A stretch of DNA of 64,000 nucleotides. Origin: Mycobacterium simiae (GTDB lineage: Bacteria; Actinomycetota; Actinomycetes; Mycobacteriales; Mycobacteriaceae). Below are positions 14,530-24,338 of the stretch, piece by piece. The notes below the pieces were generated by a model that made no database searches, was not told the DNA's origin, and saw nothing but the letters and a program-made list of their open reading frames with translations. The translations under genes were made by a program, and so were the position numbers. Within the stretch, counting starts at the first letter, position 1. The number at the start of each line of letters is the position of its first letter. Location of the stretch: NCBI RefSeq assembly GCF_010727605.1, contig NZ_AP022568.1, positions 992,001 through 1,056,000 on the forward strand, in the 5' to 3' direction.

Positions 14530-17391
14530 TCATGGGACAACTGCGTACTCGGCCGGCGCTGCCCGCTGGGCGTGCAGACGCGCCGGTCGAGCGCGAATCA
14601 GGCGGGGCCACCAGAAGAATGGCCCGAGCAGCCGGGCGAGGGCAGGGGTGATGAACGAACGCACGATCAGTGTGTCGAGCAGCAGGCCGATCCCGATCGT
14701 GGATCCCATTTCACCGACCGAGATCAGCTTGCCGGAGATCATGGCCATCATCGTGACGGCGAACACCAGACCGGCGGTGGTGACCACTTTGCCGGAGTTG
14801 GCGACCGCTCTGATCAGACCCGTGTTCAGGCCCGCCTTGCTTTCCTCCAGGTAACGGGCGATCAGCAGCAGGTTGTAGTCCGAGCCGACCGCCACCAGGA
14901 CGATGAAGGTGAGCGGCAGACCCAGCCAGCTGATCGGGATACCCAGCAGATGTTGCCAGATCAGGACCGACAGACCGAACGCTCCCGAATATGAAAACGC
15001 CACGGTTCCGATGATGACCAGCGCCGCGATCATGCTCCGGGTGATGAGCAGCATCACCAAAAAAATCAATGCGAATGCCGCGGTGGCCGCGATGATCAGA
15101 TCCGTCGCGGCCGCATCCTGGATATCCCAGTATGTCGTCGCTGCGCCGCCGAGGTAGACCCGCGCGCCGGCGAGCGTGGTGCCTTTCAACGCCTCCTCGG
15201 CGGCGGGCAGGTACGTCTGGTCGTGGTGAATGCCGTCTTCCGTGAGTGCTTCGCCGTCGTGATAGACCATGTACCGTGCGGCTTTGCCGTCGGGCGACAT
15301 AAAGAATTTCAGGTCGATGCGAAACGACGGGTTGTTGAACGCATCTGGTGGTAGATAAAAGAATTCGTCATTCTTCGCACTGTCGAACGCGTAGCCCATA
15401 TCCATCATTTGCCGGCTCAGCTCGTCCAACTGGGTCAGCTGCGGCGTGATCGTACTGTGCTCGGCCAGGATCACCCGGTGTAGCTGCTCGAGCTGGTCGA
15501 CGTTGCGACCGAGGAGTTCGACCAACTGCGGCATCACCGAGTCCTGGATCATCGCGGCTTTCAGGTTTGTGTCCATCTGCTCGTCGAGCTGGTCGAACTT
15601 GTCGGTCACGTCGAACAGCGAACGCAACGACCAGCACAGTGGGATGTCGAAACAGTGTTTCTCCCAATAGAAGTAGCTGCGGATCGGACGCCAGACATCG
15701 TCGAAGTCGGCGATATTGTCGCGCATCGCGTCGGTGACGTCCTTCATGCCCTGGGCCGCTTCGGCGGCGATATGAGCCGCGCCGGCCTGTTGAGACGTCA
15801 ATTCCTGTTGATGCCGCATTAGCCCCGTCATGCGTTCGGTGATGTCGGCCATCTCGGTGAGCCGGGTGTTGAGGTCGGTGAGGAACGGCAGGATTTCCTT
15901 GATCTTCGTTCCCATCGAGCCCATGGTGTAGGTGAACGACGAATGTTCGAGCGGGGTCCCCAGCGGCCTGGTGACGCTTTGGATCAATCCCACACCGGGC
16001 GTGTGAAACACACTGCGGGCCACTCGGTCCAGCGCGATCATGTCCGTGCTGTTGCGCATATCGTGATCGGATTCGACCATCAGCATGTCGCCGTTGAGCC
16101 TGCTGACCGGAAAGTGCCGGTCGCTGGCCGCGTACCCCTGTTTGGATGGGCTGTCGTCGGCGATGTAGATCCGGTCGTCGTAATTGGGATGGTAGGTGGG
16201 CAGCGTGAGCGATCCCACCAGCGCCACCACGCAACTCGCCACCAGGACCCGGCCGGGCCACCGGACCGTCAGCGTGCCCACTTTCCGCCAAATCCCAGTC
16301 CCGGAACGGTGTTTCGGCTCGAATATCCCGACCCGGCTGCCCAGCGCCAACACCGCCGGGCCGAAGGTCAGAGCGGCCGCGACGGCGGTGAGCATGGCCA
16401 CCGCGCACGGAATACCGCAGGTGTTGAAGTAGTTGAGCCGGGTGAACTTCAGACAAAACGTGGCGCCGGCAATCGCGAGACCCGAGCCAAGGATGACGTG
16501 GGAGACGCCGTTGACGGCGCAATAGTAGGCAGTTTCCCGGTCTTCGCCAGCGTGCCGCGCTTCGTGGTAGCGACCGATCAAGAAAATCGCGTAATCGGTT
16601 CCCGCACCGAGGATCAGCGACACCAAGAGGTTCGATGCGAACTCGGATATGCCGATGACCTTGTGGAAGGCGAGAAAGGACACGATGCCCCGTCCGCAGT
16701 TCAACTCGAGCATCACCATGAACAACACCAGGAACGCCGTCTTCATCGAGCGGTAGACGACCAGCAGCATCACGGTGATCAGGACGATGGTGACGAACAT
16801 GATCATTATCAGGCTCTCGTTACCGGCCTGCAGCATGTCCGCTGACAGCGGAGCCGATCCCGAGACGTACACCTTCAGGCCGGGCGGAGTCTTGGCCTGC
16901 GAGACAAGATCTCGGACAACCTTGATCGACTCGTCGGAGACCGCCGAGCCGAGGTTACCGGCAATCCGTACCAGTGTGTAGGACGCCTTTCCGTCGTTGC
17001 TTTGCACACCGGCGGCGGTGGTTCCTTGGCCCCACAGATTCATGACGTATTGAACATGCTTGTCTCGCTGCAGCTTTGCGATCAGGTCGTCGTAGAAATG
17101 GTGGTCAGCTTCGCCGAGCTTGTGATCGCCTTCCAACACGACCATCACCAGGCTGTTGCTGTCCGACTCGTGGAACACTTCCCCGATGTGGATGAGCGCC
17201 CGCGACGAGGGCGCATCGACCGGGACCAGTGGTCCGCGGTTCGCTTCGGTGACGGGTTCCAGCTGCGGGACGGTCACGTTGAGCACCACCATGAGCCCGA
17301 CCCACGCCATCACTACGGGCACCGCGAACTTGCGGAGGGTCCGCACAAGGAAGGGTTTAGCGACCTTGACGTCGACGCCGTTGCGCCTCAT
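14530..17391 (-). CDS. MmpL-family RND transporter
   Basis: This 953-residue polytopic membrane protein has the MmpL layout: one N-terminal membrane helix, a large periplasmic loop, five helices, a second loop and further helices. The conserved Asp-Tyr pairs of the proton relay are visible (GAGTDYAIFLIGRYHEAR near residue 300 and VGSDYNLLLIARYLEE near 865). MmpL proteins export lipids, glycolipids or siderophores using the proton gradient. ATG 17391 overlaps the mmpS stop by four bases, so the pair is co-translated. The neighbouring methyltransferase and FAD oxidase suggest a modified lipid or secondary metabolite as cargo; this is inference. Confidence 0.93.
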   Translation of the reverse strand: MRRNGVDVKVAKPFLVRTLRKFAVPVVMAWVGLMVVLNVTVPQLEPVTEANRGPLVPVDAPSSRALIHIGEVFHESDSNSLVMVVLEGDHKLGEADHHFYDDLIAKLQRDKHVQYVMNLWGQGTTAAGVQSNDGKASYTLVRIAGNLGSAVSDESIKVVRDLVSQAKTPPGLKVYVSGSAPLSADMLQAGNESLIMIMFVTIVLITVMLLVVYRSMKTAFLVLFMVMLELNCGRGIVSFLAFHKVIGISEFASNLLVSLILGAGTDYAIFLIGRYHEARHAGEDRETAYYCAVNGVSHVILGSGLAIAGATFCLKFTRLNYFNTCGIPCAVAMLTAVAAALTFGPAVLALGSRVGIFEPKHRSGTGIWRKVGTLTVRWPGRVLVASCVVALVGSLTLPTYHPNYDDRIYIADDSPSKQGYAASDRHFPVSRLNGDMLMVESDHDMRNSTDMIALDRVARSVFHTPGVGLIQSVTRPLGTPLEHSSFTYTMGSMGTKIKEILPFLTDLNTRLTEMADITERMTGLMRHQQELTSQQAGAAHIAAEAAQGMKDVTDAMRDNIADFDDVWRPIRSYFYWEKHCFDIPLCWSLRSLFDVTDKFDQLDEQMDTNLKAAMIQDSVMPQLVELLGRNVDQLEQLHRVILAEHSTITPQLTQLDELSRQMMDMGYAFDSAKNDEFFYLPPDAFNNPSFRIDLKFFMSPDGKAARYMVYHDGEALTEDGIHHDQTYLPAAEEALKGTTLAGARVYLGGAATTYWDIQDAAATDLIIAATAAFALIFLVMLLITRSMIAALVIIGTVAFSYSGAFGLSVLIWQHLLGIPISWLGLPLTFIVLVAVGSDYNLLLIARYLEESKAGLNTGLIRAVANSGKVVTTAGLVFAVTMMAMISGKLISVGEMGSTIGIGLLLDTLIVRSFITPALARLLGPFFWWPRLIRARPARLHAQRAAPAEYAVVP

Positions 17392-17831
17392 GCGGACAGC
17401 ACCTGGCACCACACCCCGGCGTGCTCACCCGTGGCGGTGTGTTCGGACCGGACCTGGCCGTCGACGATGATGCGGCAGCCGACGTTGCCTCCGGCCACCT
17501 GCGCGGTGATATCGGCGGTCGCCGTCGTCAACACCGTGACTTCGGTGTGCCTCCAGGGCAGCGTCGCCAGGTCGACGGCGATAGCGTGGGAGTTCACGTC
17601 CCAGTAGCTGACCCGCCCCCACCCGCCCAATTCGCCGAAGACGTCGTATTCGATGCGTTTGGGATTGAATTGCGCTATCGAAAACTTGCTGCCCGGGCTG
17701 CGTGTCCGGTCCTGGGAGCCGAATACTCTGTGCGCGGAATCGATGACGCACCCCGCCAACACGGCGACGACGACCACCAGCGTTGGCAGCCACAGCTTGG
17801 TGACCAGTCGCCGACGTAGAGACGCGACCAT
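17388..17831 (-). CDS. MmpS-family accessory membrane protein
   Basis: The 147-residue protein has a single N-terminal membrane anchor (LWLPTLVVVVAVLAGCVI, about 13-30) and the MmpS periplasmic domain, with FNPKRIEYDVFGELGGWG, a DLATLPW segment and GCRIIVDGQV. MmpS proteins bind their MmpL partner and are needed for export. A GAGGAGG lies nine bases before ATG 17831. The cysteine in the anchor is not in a good lipobox. It lies 64 bases after the methyltransferase stop, so the three genes are probably one operon. Confidence 0.92.
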   Translation of the reverse strand: MVASLRRRLVTKLWLPTLVVVVAVLAGCVIDSAHRVFGSQDRTRSPGSKFSIAQFNPKRIEYDVFGELGGWGRVSYWDVNSHAIAVDLATLPWRHTEVTVLTTATADITAQVAGGNVGCRIIVDGQVRSEHTATGEHAGVWCQVLSA

Positions 17832-17895
17832 GACGATGACCCTCCTCGGGCACTCACAGCGAAAATCGGACTGAATTCAACCGCCGCGCGACGCG

Positions 17896-18798
17896 TTAAA
17901 TGCGAACTCCGCTCAGCATCCGGGTGAAACTCGCCACCTCGACCAATCCGTCGGCGGTGGGAGCCGGGCGTCCGATCGCCGCGAAGACGTCGGCGATCTC
18001 GCCACTGCGCGTCGTCCACCCCCGCTCGGCCAGATACTTGGCCGCGTCTGTGTGCTGCCCGGCGAAAGTCACACTGCGCAGGTCGATCTCGGGGTCCAAC
18101 TGATTCCATACCGCGTGGCGTCTTCGCAGATTTTCACCGAGTGCATCGGTTTTGGGGGTATCGATGTAATCTGCCCCGAGTCGGCTTCCGGGAGCACTCA
18201 AATCGGTGATTGCGTCGAGAATTCGGTCGTGCGCCTCCGGCGGGAGATATCCGATCAGAAGTCCCTCGACGATCCAGACGGTCGACTGGGCGTCATCGAA
18301 ACCGCTTTGCCGCAGCGCTGTTGGCCAGTCTTGACGCAGGTCGATGCCCACGCAATGGTGCCCCTCGGCTGGCGCCCAGCCCAAGCCGGTCAAGACGCGT
18401 CGTTTCCAATCGATGACCTGGGGTTGATCGATCTCGTAGCAGGTCGTGGCCGGCGGCCAGTCCAATCGGTAAGCCCGGCAATCCAGTCCGGAGGCCAGAA
18501 TCACCACTTGCCGAATGCCAGCCCGGCACGCGTCGCGGGCAAAGTCATCGAGTGTTCTGGTCCGCACGCCGAAGTAGTCCGGCATCCACTCGACTTCGAG
18601 GTCAGAGAAATCGATTTCGTTGTCCACTATTCGGGTGAACAGTTTCAGTCCGACCGCCCGAACCAACACCTCGGCGAACGGATCGCGGATGACCGGATCG
18701 GGCTGTCTACTGGCAACCGCCCGCGCCGCAGCGACCAGCGTGGCGGTCGCGCCCACGCTGGTCTTGAGGTCCCAACTATCGTTGTGGCTGCGTGGCAT
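17896..18798 (-). CDS. Class I SAM-dependent methyltransferase, mycobacterial PF04072-type
   Basis: The 300-residue protein belongs to the large mycobacterial leucine-carboxyl-methyltransferase-like family. It starts with the family signature DLKTSVGATATLVAAARA, has the SAM site ILASGLDCRAYRLDW (about 99-113) and EIDQPQVIDWKRRVL, and ends with VASFTRMLSG. Members are generally O-methyltransferases of uncertain substrate. It is first in a likely operon with mmpS and mmpL, and its promoter is nearly identical to that of the FAD oxidase. This suggests it methylates a product made by the oxidase and exported by MmpL. Confidence 0.9.
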   Translation of the reverse strand: MPRSHNDSWDLKTSVGATATLVAAARAVASRQPDPVIRDPFAEVLVRAVGLKLFTRIVDNEIDFSDLEVEWMPDYFGVRTRTLDDFARDACRAGIRQVVILASGLDCRAYRLDWPPATTCYEIDQPQVIDWKRRVLTGLGWAPAEGHHCVGIDLRQDWPTALRQSGFDDAQSTVWIVEGLLIGYLPPEAHDRILDAITDLSAPGSRLGADYIDTPKTDALGENLRRRHAVWNQLDPEIDLRSVTFAGQHTDAAKYLAERGWTTRSGEIADVFAAIGRPAPTADGLVEVASFTRMLSGVRI

Positions 18799-18838
18799 TT
18801 GTTCGCCCCCTTCGAATAACCTTGTGGAATCACCTTGT

Positions 18839-18865
18839 GCCTGAACGAGTTCCCCTCGTTCAGGC
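18839..18865 (-). other. Hairpin in the 5' leader of the methyltransferase gene
   Basis: Arms GCCTGAACGA (18839-18848) and TCGTTCAGGC (18856-18865) form a perfect 10-base-pair stem with a seven-base loop, in the predicted untranslated leader between the promoter and ATG 18798. It may affect mRNA stability or translation; there is no sign of a riboswitch. Confidence 0.5.
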
Positions 18866-18879
18866 CGCTTTCTGGTGCA

Positions 18880-18942
18880 AAGTTAGGGCTCCGGCGAGGG
18901 TCGGTCTACCCGGATGGCGCGGTCGATAGCCGGAAAGCGCGG
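18880..18942 (-). promoter_or_regulatory. Promoter of the methyltransferase-mmpSL operon with AraC-type direct repeats
   Basis: On the minus strand, two 13-base direct repeats (plus-strand CCGGAAAGCGCGG at 18930-18942 and CCGGATGGCGCGG at 18910-18922, 20 bases apart) lie immediately upstream of a -35-like TAGACC (18903-18908). This is followed after 17 bases by a -10-like TAACTT (18880-18885). The same arrangement with the same spacings recurs at 20615-20677. The geometry is typical of promoters activated by AraC-family proteins. Confidence 0.65.
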
Positions 18943-19037
18943 GTGAGTTAGGTTCGACACTGCCCAGCGCGTGATACCGCGCGCAGGAGAACTCGATGCG
19001 GCTGCATCATGAACCCGGCGACCGATTGAGGGTCACA

Positions 19038-20525
19038 TCACGAACAAGTGCCGCGGTGAAAACCGGTGGGATAGTGGGAGTATGGACGCGCGGGATGCGC
19101 CCGACCGTCGGTCCAGGCAGCCGGCACCACGTTGTGGTTGAAGCGGAACATGTTGGTCGGGTCGTACATCTTCTTCACGCGCGCCAGGCGCTCGTAGGAT
19201 TCCGGACCGTAGACCGCGACGGCGTCGGCCGCTTCTTCAGGAGCCAGGTTGTTCACCAGCCGCCGCTCGCCCTGCCAGGCCGCCATGCCGCCGAGCAGCT
19301 CCGCGACCGATTCCTTGAGCCGCCGTTCCTCGGCCAGCGGACCGACCTCGACGCCCAACAAGACATACGGCAGGCCTCTGGTGGCTACGGCGTTGGGCAC
19401 CAACGGCTCTCGGTCCCAGGCTCCCCCGAGGGCACGCAGTTCGGCGATCCACATGGTGGTTGGGGAGTCCGGGCCGACAAGTTCCACCATCTTGTCCTGC
19501 GCCTCTGCAGGGAATTCTCGCAGCATGATGCTGCGCTCGTAGTAAGGCAATGGTTCGGTCGGTTCGTCGTGGATCGACGCGACTGCCGTGTACGGCATCT
19601 TCGCGACGGTGTCCAGGACGGAAGGTGCGACCGCCCGTAGCGGCGCGATCATCCGTTCGCCGTCCTCGGCCGTCCCGTTGTAGGCAATCCGCAGCGCCAC
19701 GGTGAACACACCACGCAGCGGCTCGGGGATTTCGGGCAACGGCGGTAGCCGCAGGGCCGCGAACGAGGAGATCATCGTTTCCGGTGTATTCGGATGCCAA
19801 ACGGTCCAGGCGCGCAGCACGTCGGCCATGTGCTTCCCCGGGAAGTAGAGGGCGCCGCCGTAGAGGCGAGACACCGGGAACAACGCAAACTCCAGGCTGG
19901 TGACCACACCAAAGTTGCCTTTGCCACCGCGCAGCGCCCAGAACAGTTCGGGATCGGATTCGGCGTCGACATGGCGCAATTCACCGTCTGCCGTCACCAC
20001 GTCGAGCGAGCGCACGTGGTCCGCTGCGTAGCCGTGCGAGCGGCCGAGGGTAGGGCTCAGACCGCCGCCCAGGGTGTAACCGACAACTCCCACGGTGGGG
20101 TTGGATCCGTTCAGCGGCGCCAGCCCCGCCGCGGCGGCCTGCTGGACCACCTCTGCCCATACCGTCCCGGCGCCGACTTTGGCGGTGCGGCCGACGGCGT
20201 CGATCTCGACGTCGTTCATCCGGCGGGTAGTGATCAGGACGGCGCCCTCTGCCATGCCGACGACCTGGTGACCGGTGGCTTTCACGACAACCGGCCGATG
20301 CGCTCGCGCGGCGAAGGCGACCGCCGCGACGACATCGGTCGCGCACTGCGCCACCACGATCACAGCGGGCTTGAGTTCGTGGTTGAGGTTGAAAACAGCG
20401 CGTTCGTCGTCATATTCCGCGACATCAGGCAGCAGAACCGAGCCCGATACCGCCGCAGCCAGGGCTGCGGCATCCTCCGGTTGTACGGGCGAGAGACGGG
20501 GACAACCGAAAACCACGGCGTACAT
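19038..20525 (-). CDS. FAD-linked oxidase, berberine-bridge/6-hydroxynicotine-oxidase type
   Basis: The 495-residue protein has a PCMH-type FAD domain (VIVVAQCATDVVAAVAFA, then KATGHQVVGMAEG with the likely His of covalent FAD attachment, and GYTLGGGLSPTLGRSHGYAADH). It ends with the berberine-bridge C-terminal motif YDPTNMFRFNHNV. Such enzymes carry out oxidative ring closures or alcohol/amine oxidations with O2, often in natural-product pathways. I chose ATG 20525 (AAGGA seven bases upstream); the frame is open to 20681 but that part contains the promoter. It has the same promoter architecture as the methyltransferase-mmpSL operon, which argues for a shared pathway. Confidence 0.88.
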   Translation of the reverse strand: MYAVVFGCPRLSPVQPEDAAALAAAVSGSVLLPDVAEYDDERAVFNLNHELKPAVIVVAQCATDVVAAVAFAARAHRPVVVKATGHQVVGMAEGAVLITTRRMNDVEIDAVGRTAKVGAGTVWAEVVQQAAAAGLAPLNGSNPTVGVVGYTLGGGLSPTLGRSHGYAADHVRSLDVVTADGELRHVDAESDPELFWALRGGKGNFGVVTSLEFALFPVSRLYGGALYFPGKHMADVLRAWTVWHPNTPETMISSFAALRLPPLPEIPEPLRGVFTVALRIAYNGTAEDGERMIAPLRAVAPSVLDTVAKMPYTAVASIHDEPTEPLPYYERSIMLREFPAEAQDKMVELVGPDSPTTMWIAELRALGGAWDREPLVPNAVATRGLPYVLLGVEVGPLAEERRLKESVAELLGGMAAWQGERRLVNNLAPEEAADAVAVYGPESYERLARVKKMYDPTNMFRFNHNVVPAAWTDGRAHPARPYSHYPTGFHRGTCS

Positions 20526-20614
20526 CCTCTTTTCCTTGCGCGATCGAGCCGGGCGGACACCGCCATGGCGGGGACCATCGAGGCGCCGTTTTTCGGCAGC
20601 CACTGTCCGCTGCA

Positions 20615-20677
20615 AAGCTAGGGATGTCGCCACCGCCGGTCTACCCAGATAGCGCGCTGGTTGTCCGCACAGCGCGG
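20615..20677 (-). promoter_or_regulatory. Promoter of the FAD-oxidase gene with AraC-type direct repeats
   Basis: On the plus strand, CCGCACAGCGCGG (20665-20677) and CCAGATAGCGCGC (20645-20657) are direct repeats 20 bases apart, followed towards the gene by GGTCTA (20638-20643, -35 TAGACC on the minus strand) and, after 17 bases, AAGCTA (20615-20620, -10 TAGCTT). A nine-base dyad (GTTGTCCGC/GCGGACAAC, 20660-20682) overlaps the distal repeat. The layout copies that at 18880-18942. Confidence 0.65.
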
Positions 20678-20799
20678 ACAACCACCATGCATGCCGCTCC
20701 GGGTGCGACGAGGAAACGGTCGGCCAGGAGGAACCTGGAGCCGCACCGGAAGTGTGACCGGGCAGCAGGTATCCGCGATGAGGTGTTATCCCGCGATCA

Positions 20800-20817
20800 G
20801 GCTCGGCGATTCGAGCC
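20800..20817 (-). terminator. Candidate terminator after nrdE
   Basis: GGCTCG-GCGATT-CGAGCC (20800-20817) forms a six-base-pair stem ending eight bases beyond the nrdE stop. It is short and lacks a T run, so it is only a candidate. Confidence 0.35.
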
Positions 20818-22960
20818 CGCGTGTCCTACAGCATGCAGGACACGCAGCCCTCGACCTCGGTGCCTTCCAGCGCCATCTGCCGCAAGCGGATGTAGTACAG
20901 CGTCTTGATTCCCTTGCGCCAGGCATAAATCTGCGCCTTGTTGACGTCGCGAGTGGTGGCGGTGTCCTTGAAGAACAGCGTCAGGCTCAGCCCCTGGTCC
21001 ACGTGCTGGGTGGCCGCGGCATAGGTGTCGATGATCTTCTCGTAGCCGATCTCGTACGCGTCCTGGTAGTACTCCAGGTTGTCGTTGGTCATGTACGGCG
21101 CCGGGTAATAGACGCGCCCGATCTTGCCTTCCTTGCGGATCTCGATCTTGGACGCCACCGGGTGAATCGAGCTCGTCGAGTGGTTGATGTAGGAGATCGA
21201 CCCCGTCGGCGGAACGGCCTGCAGGTTCTGGTTGTAGATGCCGTGCGCCTGCACCGACTCCTTCAACCGCTTCCAATCGTCCTGGGTGGGAATGCGAATC
21301 CCCGCATCGGCGAAAAGCTGACGCACCTTGTCGGTCACCGGCTCCCACACCTGCTCGGTGTACTTGTCGAAGAACTCCCCCGAGGCGTACTTGGACCGCT
21401 CGAAACCACCGAACGCCCTTCCCCGTTCGATCGCGATGCGGTTCGACGCCCGCAGCGCGTGATACAGCACGCAGTAGAAGTAGATGTTGGTGAAGTCGAT
21501 GCCCTCTTCGGAACCGTAAAAGATGCGCTCCCGGGCCAGGTAGCCGTGCAGGTTCATCTGCCCGAGACCGATCGCGTGAGATTCGTTGTTGCCCTGCTCG
21601 ATTGACGGCACCGACTTGATCGACGTCTGGTCACTGACCGCGGTCAACGCGCGGATCGCCACCTCGATGGTCTGCGCGAAATCCGGTGAGTCCATCGCCT
21701 TGGCGATGTTCAGCGAGCCGAGGTTGCATGAAATGTCCTTGCCCACCTTGGCATACGACAGGTCGTCGTTGAACTCCGAGGGCGTCGACACCTGCAGGAT
21801 CTCCGAGCACAGGTTCGAGTGGGTGATCTTGCCGTCGATGGGGTTGGCCCGGTTCACCGTGTCCTCGAACATGATGTAGGGGTAGCCGGACTCGAATTGC
21901 AGCTCGGCGAGCGTCTGGAAGAACTCCCGCGCCTTGATTTTGGTCTTACGGATGCGCGCGTCGTCGACCATCTCGTAGTACTTCTCGGTCACCGAGATGT
22001 CGGCGAAGGGAACGCCGTACACCCGCTCGACGTCGTACGGCGAGAACAGGTACATGTCCTCGTTCTTCTTCGCCAGCTCGAAGGTGATGTCGGGAATCAC
22101 CACACCCAGGCTCAGCGTCTTGATGCGGATCTTCTCGTCGGCGTTCTCCCGCTTGGTATCCAAGAAGCGGTAGATGTCGGGGTGGTGCGCATGCAGGTAC
22201 ACCGCACCGGCGCCCTGGCGCGCACCCAGCTGGTTGGCGTAGGAGAAGGAGTCCTCGAGCAGCTTCATGATCGGGATGACACCCGACGACTGGTTCTCGA
22301 TGTTCTTGATCGGCGCACCCTGCTCGCGAATGTTGCTCAGTAGCAACGCAACTCCCCCGCCACGCTTGGACAGCTGCAACGCCGAGTTGATCGACCGCCC
22401 GATCGACTCCATGTTGTCCTCGATGCGCAGCAAAAAGCAGCTCACCGGTTCGCCGCGCTGCTTCTTGCCCGAATTCAAAAACGTCGGGGTGGCCGGCTGG
22501 AACCGCCCGTCGATGATCTCGTCGACCAGCTTCTCGGCCAGCGTGGTGTCGCCGGCCGCCAGGGTGAGCGCCACCATGACGACGCGGTCCTCGAAGCGCT
22601 CCAGGTAACGCTTCCCGTCGAAGGTCTTCAGCGTGTAGGACGTGTAGTACTTGAACGCACCCAGAAACGTCGGGAACCGGAACTTCTTGGCGTAGGCCCG
22701 GTCCAGCAGCGTCTTGACGAAGTTGCGCGAGTACTGGTCGAGAACCTCACGCTCGTAATAGTTCTCGCGGATCAGGTAGTCGAGCTTCTCGTCCTGATTG
22801 TGGAAGAAGACGGTGTTCTGGTTGACGTGCTCGAGGAAGTACTGCCGCGCCGCCAGTACGTCTTTGTCGAACTGAATCTTGCCGTCCTTGTCGTACAGAT
22901 TCAGCATCGCGTTCAGCGCGTGATAGTCCGTTTCTTCGGGCAACACGTGCGGGCCGGCGG

Positions 22961-23527
<567 letters not shown>

Positions 23528-23562
23528 CGCACCGCAACCCCCTTACTTGCTCATCTACTGCG

Positions 23563-23802
23563 CTAGGCGCTCAGCGCGGCTCCGGCGAGCGCCTTGATGC
23601 GATCGGGCCGGAACCCCGACCAGTGCTCGTTGCCCGCCACGACGACGGGCGCCTGCAGATAACCCAGCGCCATCACGTAGTCGCGCGCCTCGGTGTCCAG
23701 GCTGATGTCGACCGTCTCGTAGGCGAGGCCCTGCTTGTCGAGCGCCTTATAGGTGGCGCTGCACTGCACACATGCCGGCTTGGTGTACACGGTGATGGTC
23801 AT
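23563..23802 (-). CDS. nrdH: NrdH glutaredoxin-like electron donor
   Basis: The 79-residue NrdH redoxin has the active site CVQC at residues 11-14 and the C-terminal GFRPDRIKAL typical of the family. It is reduced by thioredoxin reductase and passes electrons to NrdE. ATG 23802 lies eight bases after GAGGAG; the open frame to 23874 has no support. It is the first gene of the operon, 35 bases before nrdI, and is preceded by a long leader with hairpins and a candidate NrdR box. Confidence 0.96.
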   Translation of the reverse strand: MTITVYTKPACVQCSATYKALDKQGLAYETVDISLDTEARDYVMALGYLQAPVVVAGNEHWSGFRPDRIKALAGAALSA

Positions 23803-24034
23803 AGGAGCCGCTCCTCTGCGGGAAAGAAGGTCGAGACGTTTGCTATGGACTGGCAACTGCTGGGGGCACCGCATCTCCGCTATCTTCAGCGATCCGCCAA
23901 GCCCCAGGATTCCCGTCCTACGGCCCTGGGGACCGAAGCGCTCGGCTTCGCACCTTCGAGCCGATTACGGGAGGTTCTCTGGGCCCTGACTGCCTTGACT
24001 GGCTTGCTGAACCTGGGATCTGTCGGCCTTCGAA

Positions 24035-24050
24035 ACACTACACCTAGTGG
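24035..24050. promoter_or_regulatory. Candidate NrdR box
   Basis: ACACTACACCTAGTGG agrees at 12 of 16 positions with the commonly cited NrdR consensus (acaCwAtATaTwGtgt) and has inverted CACTA/TAGTG arms. A second, weaker match starts 30 bases further upstream (24065). NrdR represses ribonucleotide reductase genes when ATP/dATP ratios are favourable. Confidence 0.5.
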
Positions 24051-24248
24051 CTGACAAGATCTCGAGATACAAGATGTTCTGAATAACAATTTTGAAATTC
24101 CCAGGTCGTAAGCCCTACCGCGTGTTGCCACCCCGGCGTGTCGCAGATCACAAAGTTGGTTCGGCCCGTTCATGACTACGGATATAGCAGGGGCCACCGA
24201 CAACCCCGCCGGGGTTCGCGCGGGACACCGCCGCCGCCGACCGCTAGC

Positions 24249-24276
24249 AAAGCCGCCAGCACCAACTGGCGGCTTT
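24249..24276 (-). terminator. Hairpin terminator after the FMN reductase
   Basis: An 11-base-pair perfect stem (AAAGCCGCCAG at 24249-24259 and CTGGCGGCTTT at 24266-24276) with a six-base loop lies 62 bases after the reductase stop. The AAA/TTT ends mean it can work in either direction. Confidence 0.75.
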
Positions 24277-24338
24277 AGCTATTAACTTGCGGGAACGCTG
24301 CTGGTCATCCGGTGACCGGCTTGTTGGATACGGCCAAG

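Larger units (their letters stand above)
23803..24338. other. Intergenic region and structured leader upstream of nrdH
   Basis: This 536-base stretch holds no convincing gene. Reading towards nrdH it contains the FMN-reductase terminator (24249-24276), an AT-richer promoter-like zone (about 24060-24110), a candidate NrdR box (24035-24050), and then a leader of about 230 bases. Two hairpins are clear in the leader: CCCCAGG/CCTGGGG (23902-23908 with 23925-23931) and CGAAGC/GCTTCG (23934-23939 with 23945-23950). A conserved RNA element is possible; I could not match it to a known riboswitch class. Confidence 0.5.

Noticed and set aside
23803..24034. A cobalamin or other known riboswitch upstream of nrdH.
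   Set aside because: Hairpins are present, but I could not find the conserved B12-box or the core of any class I can recall.
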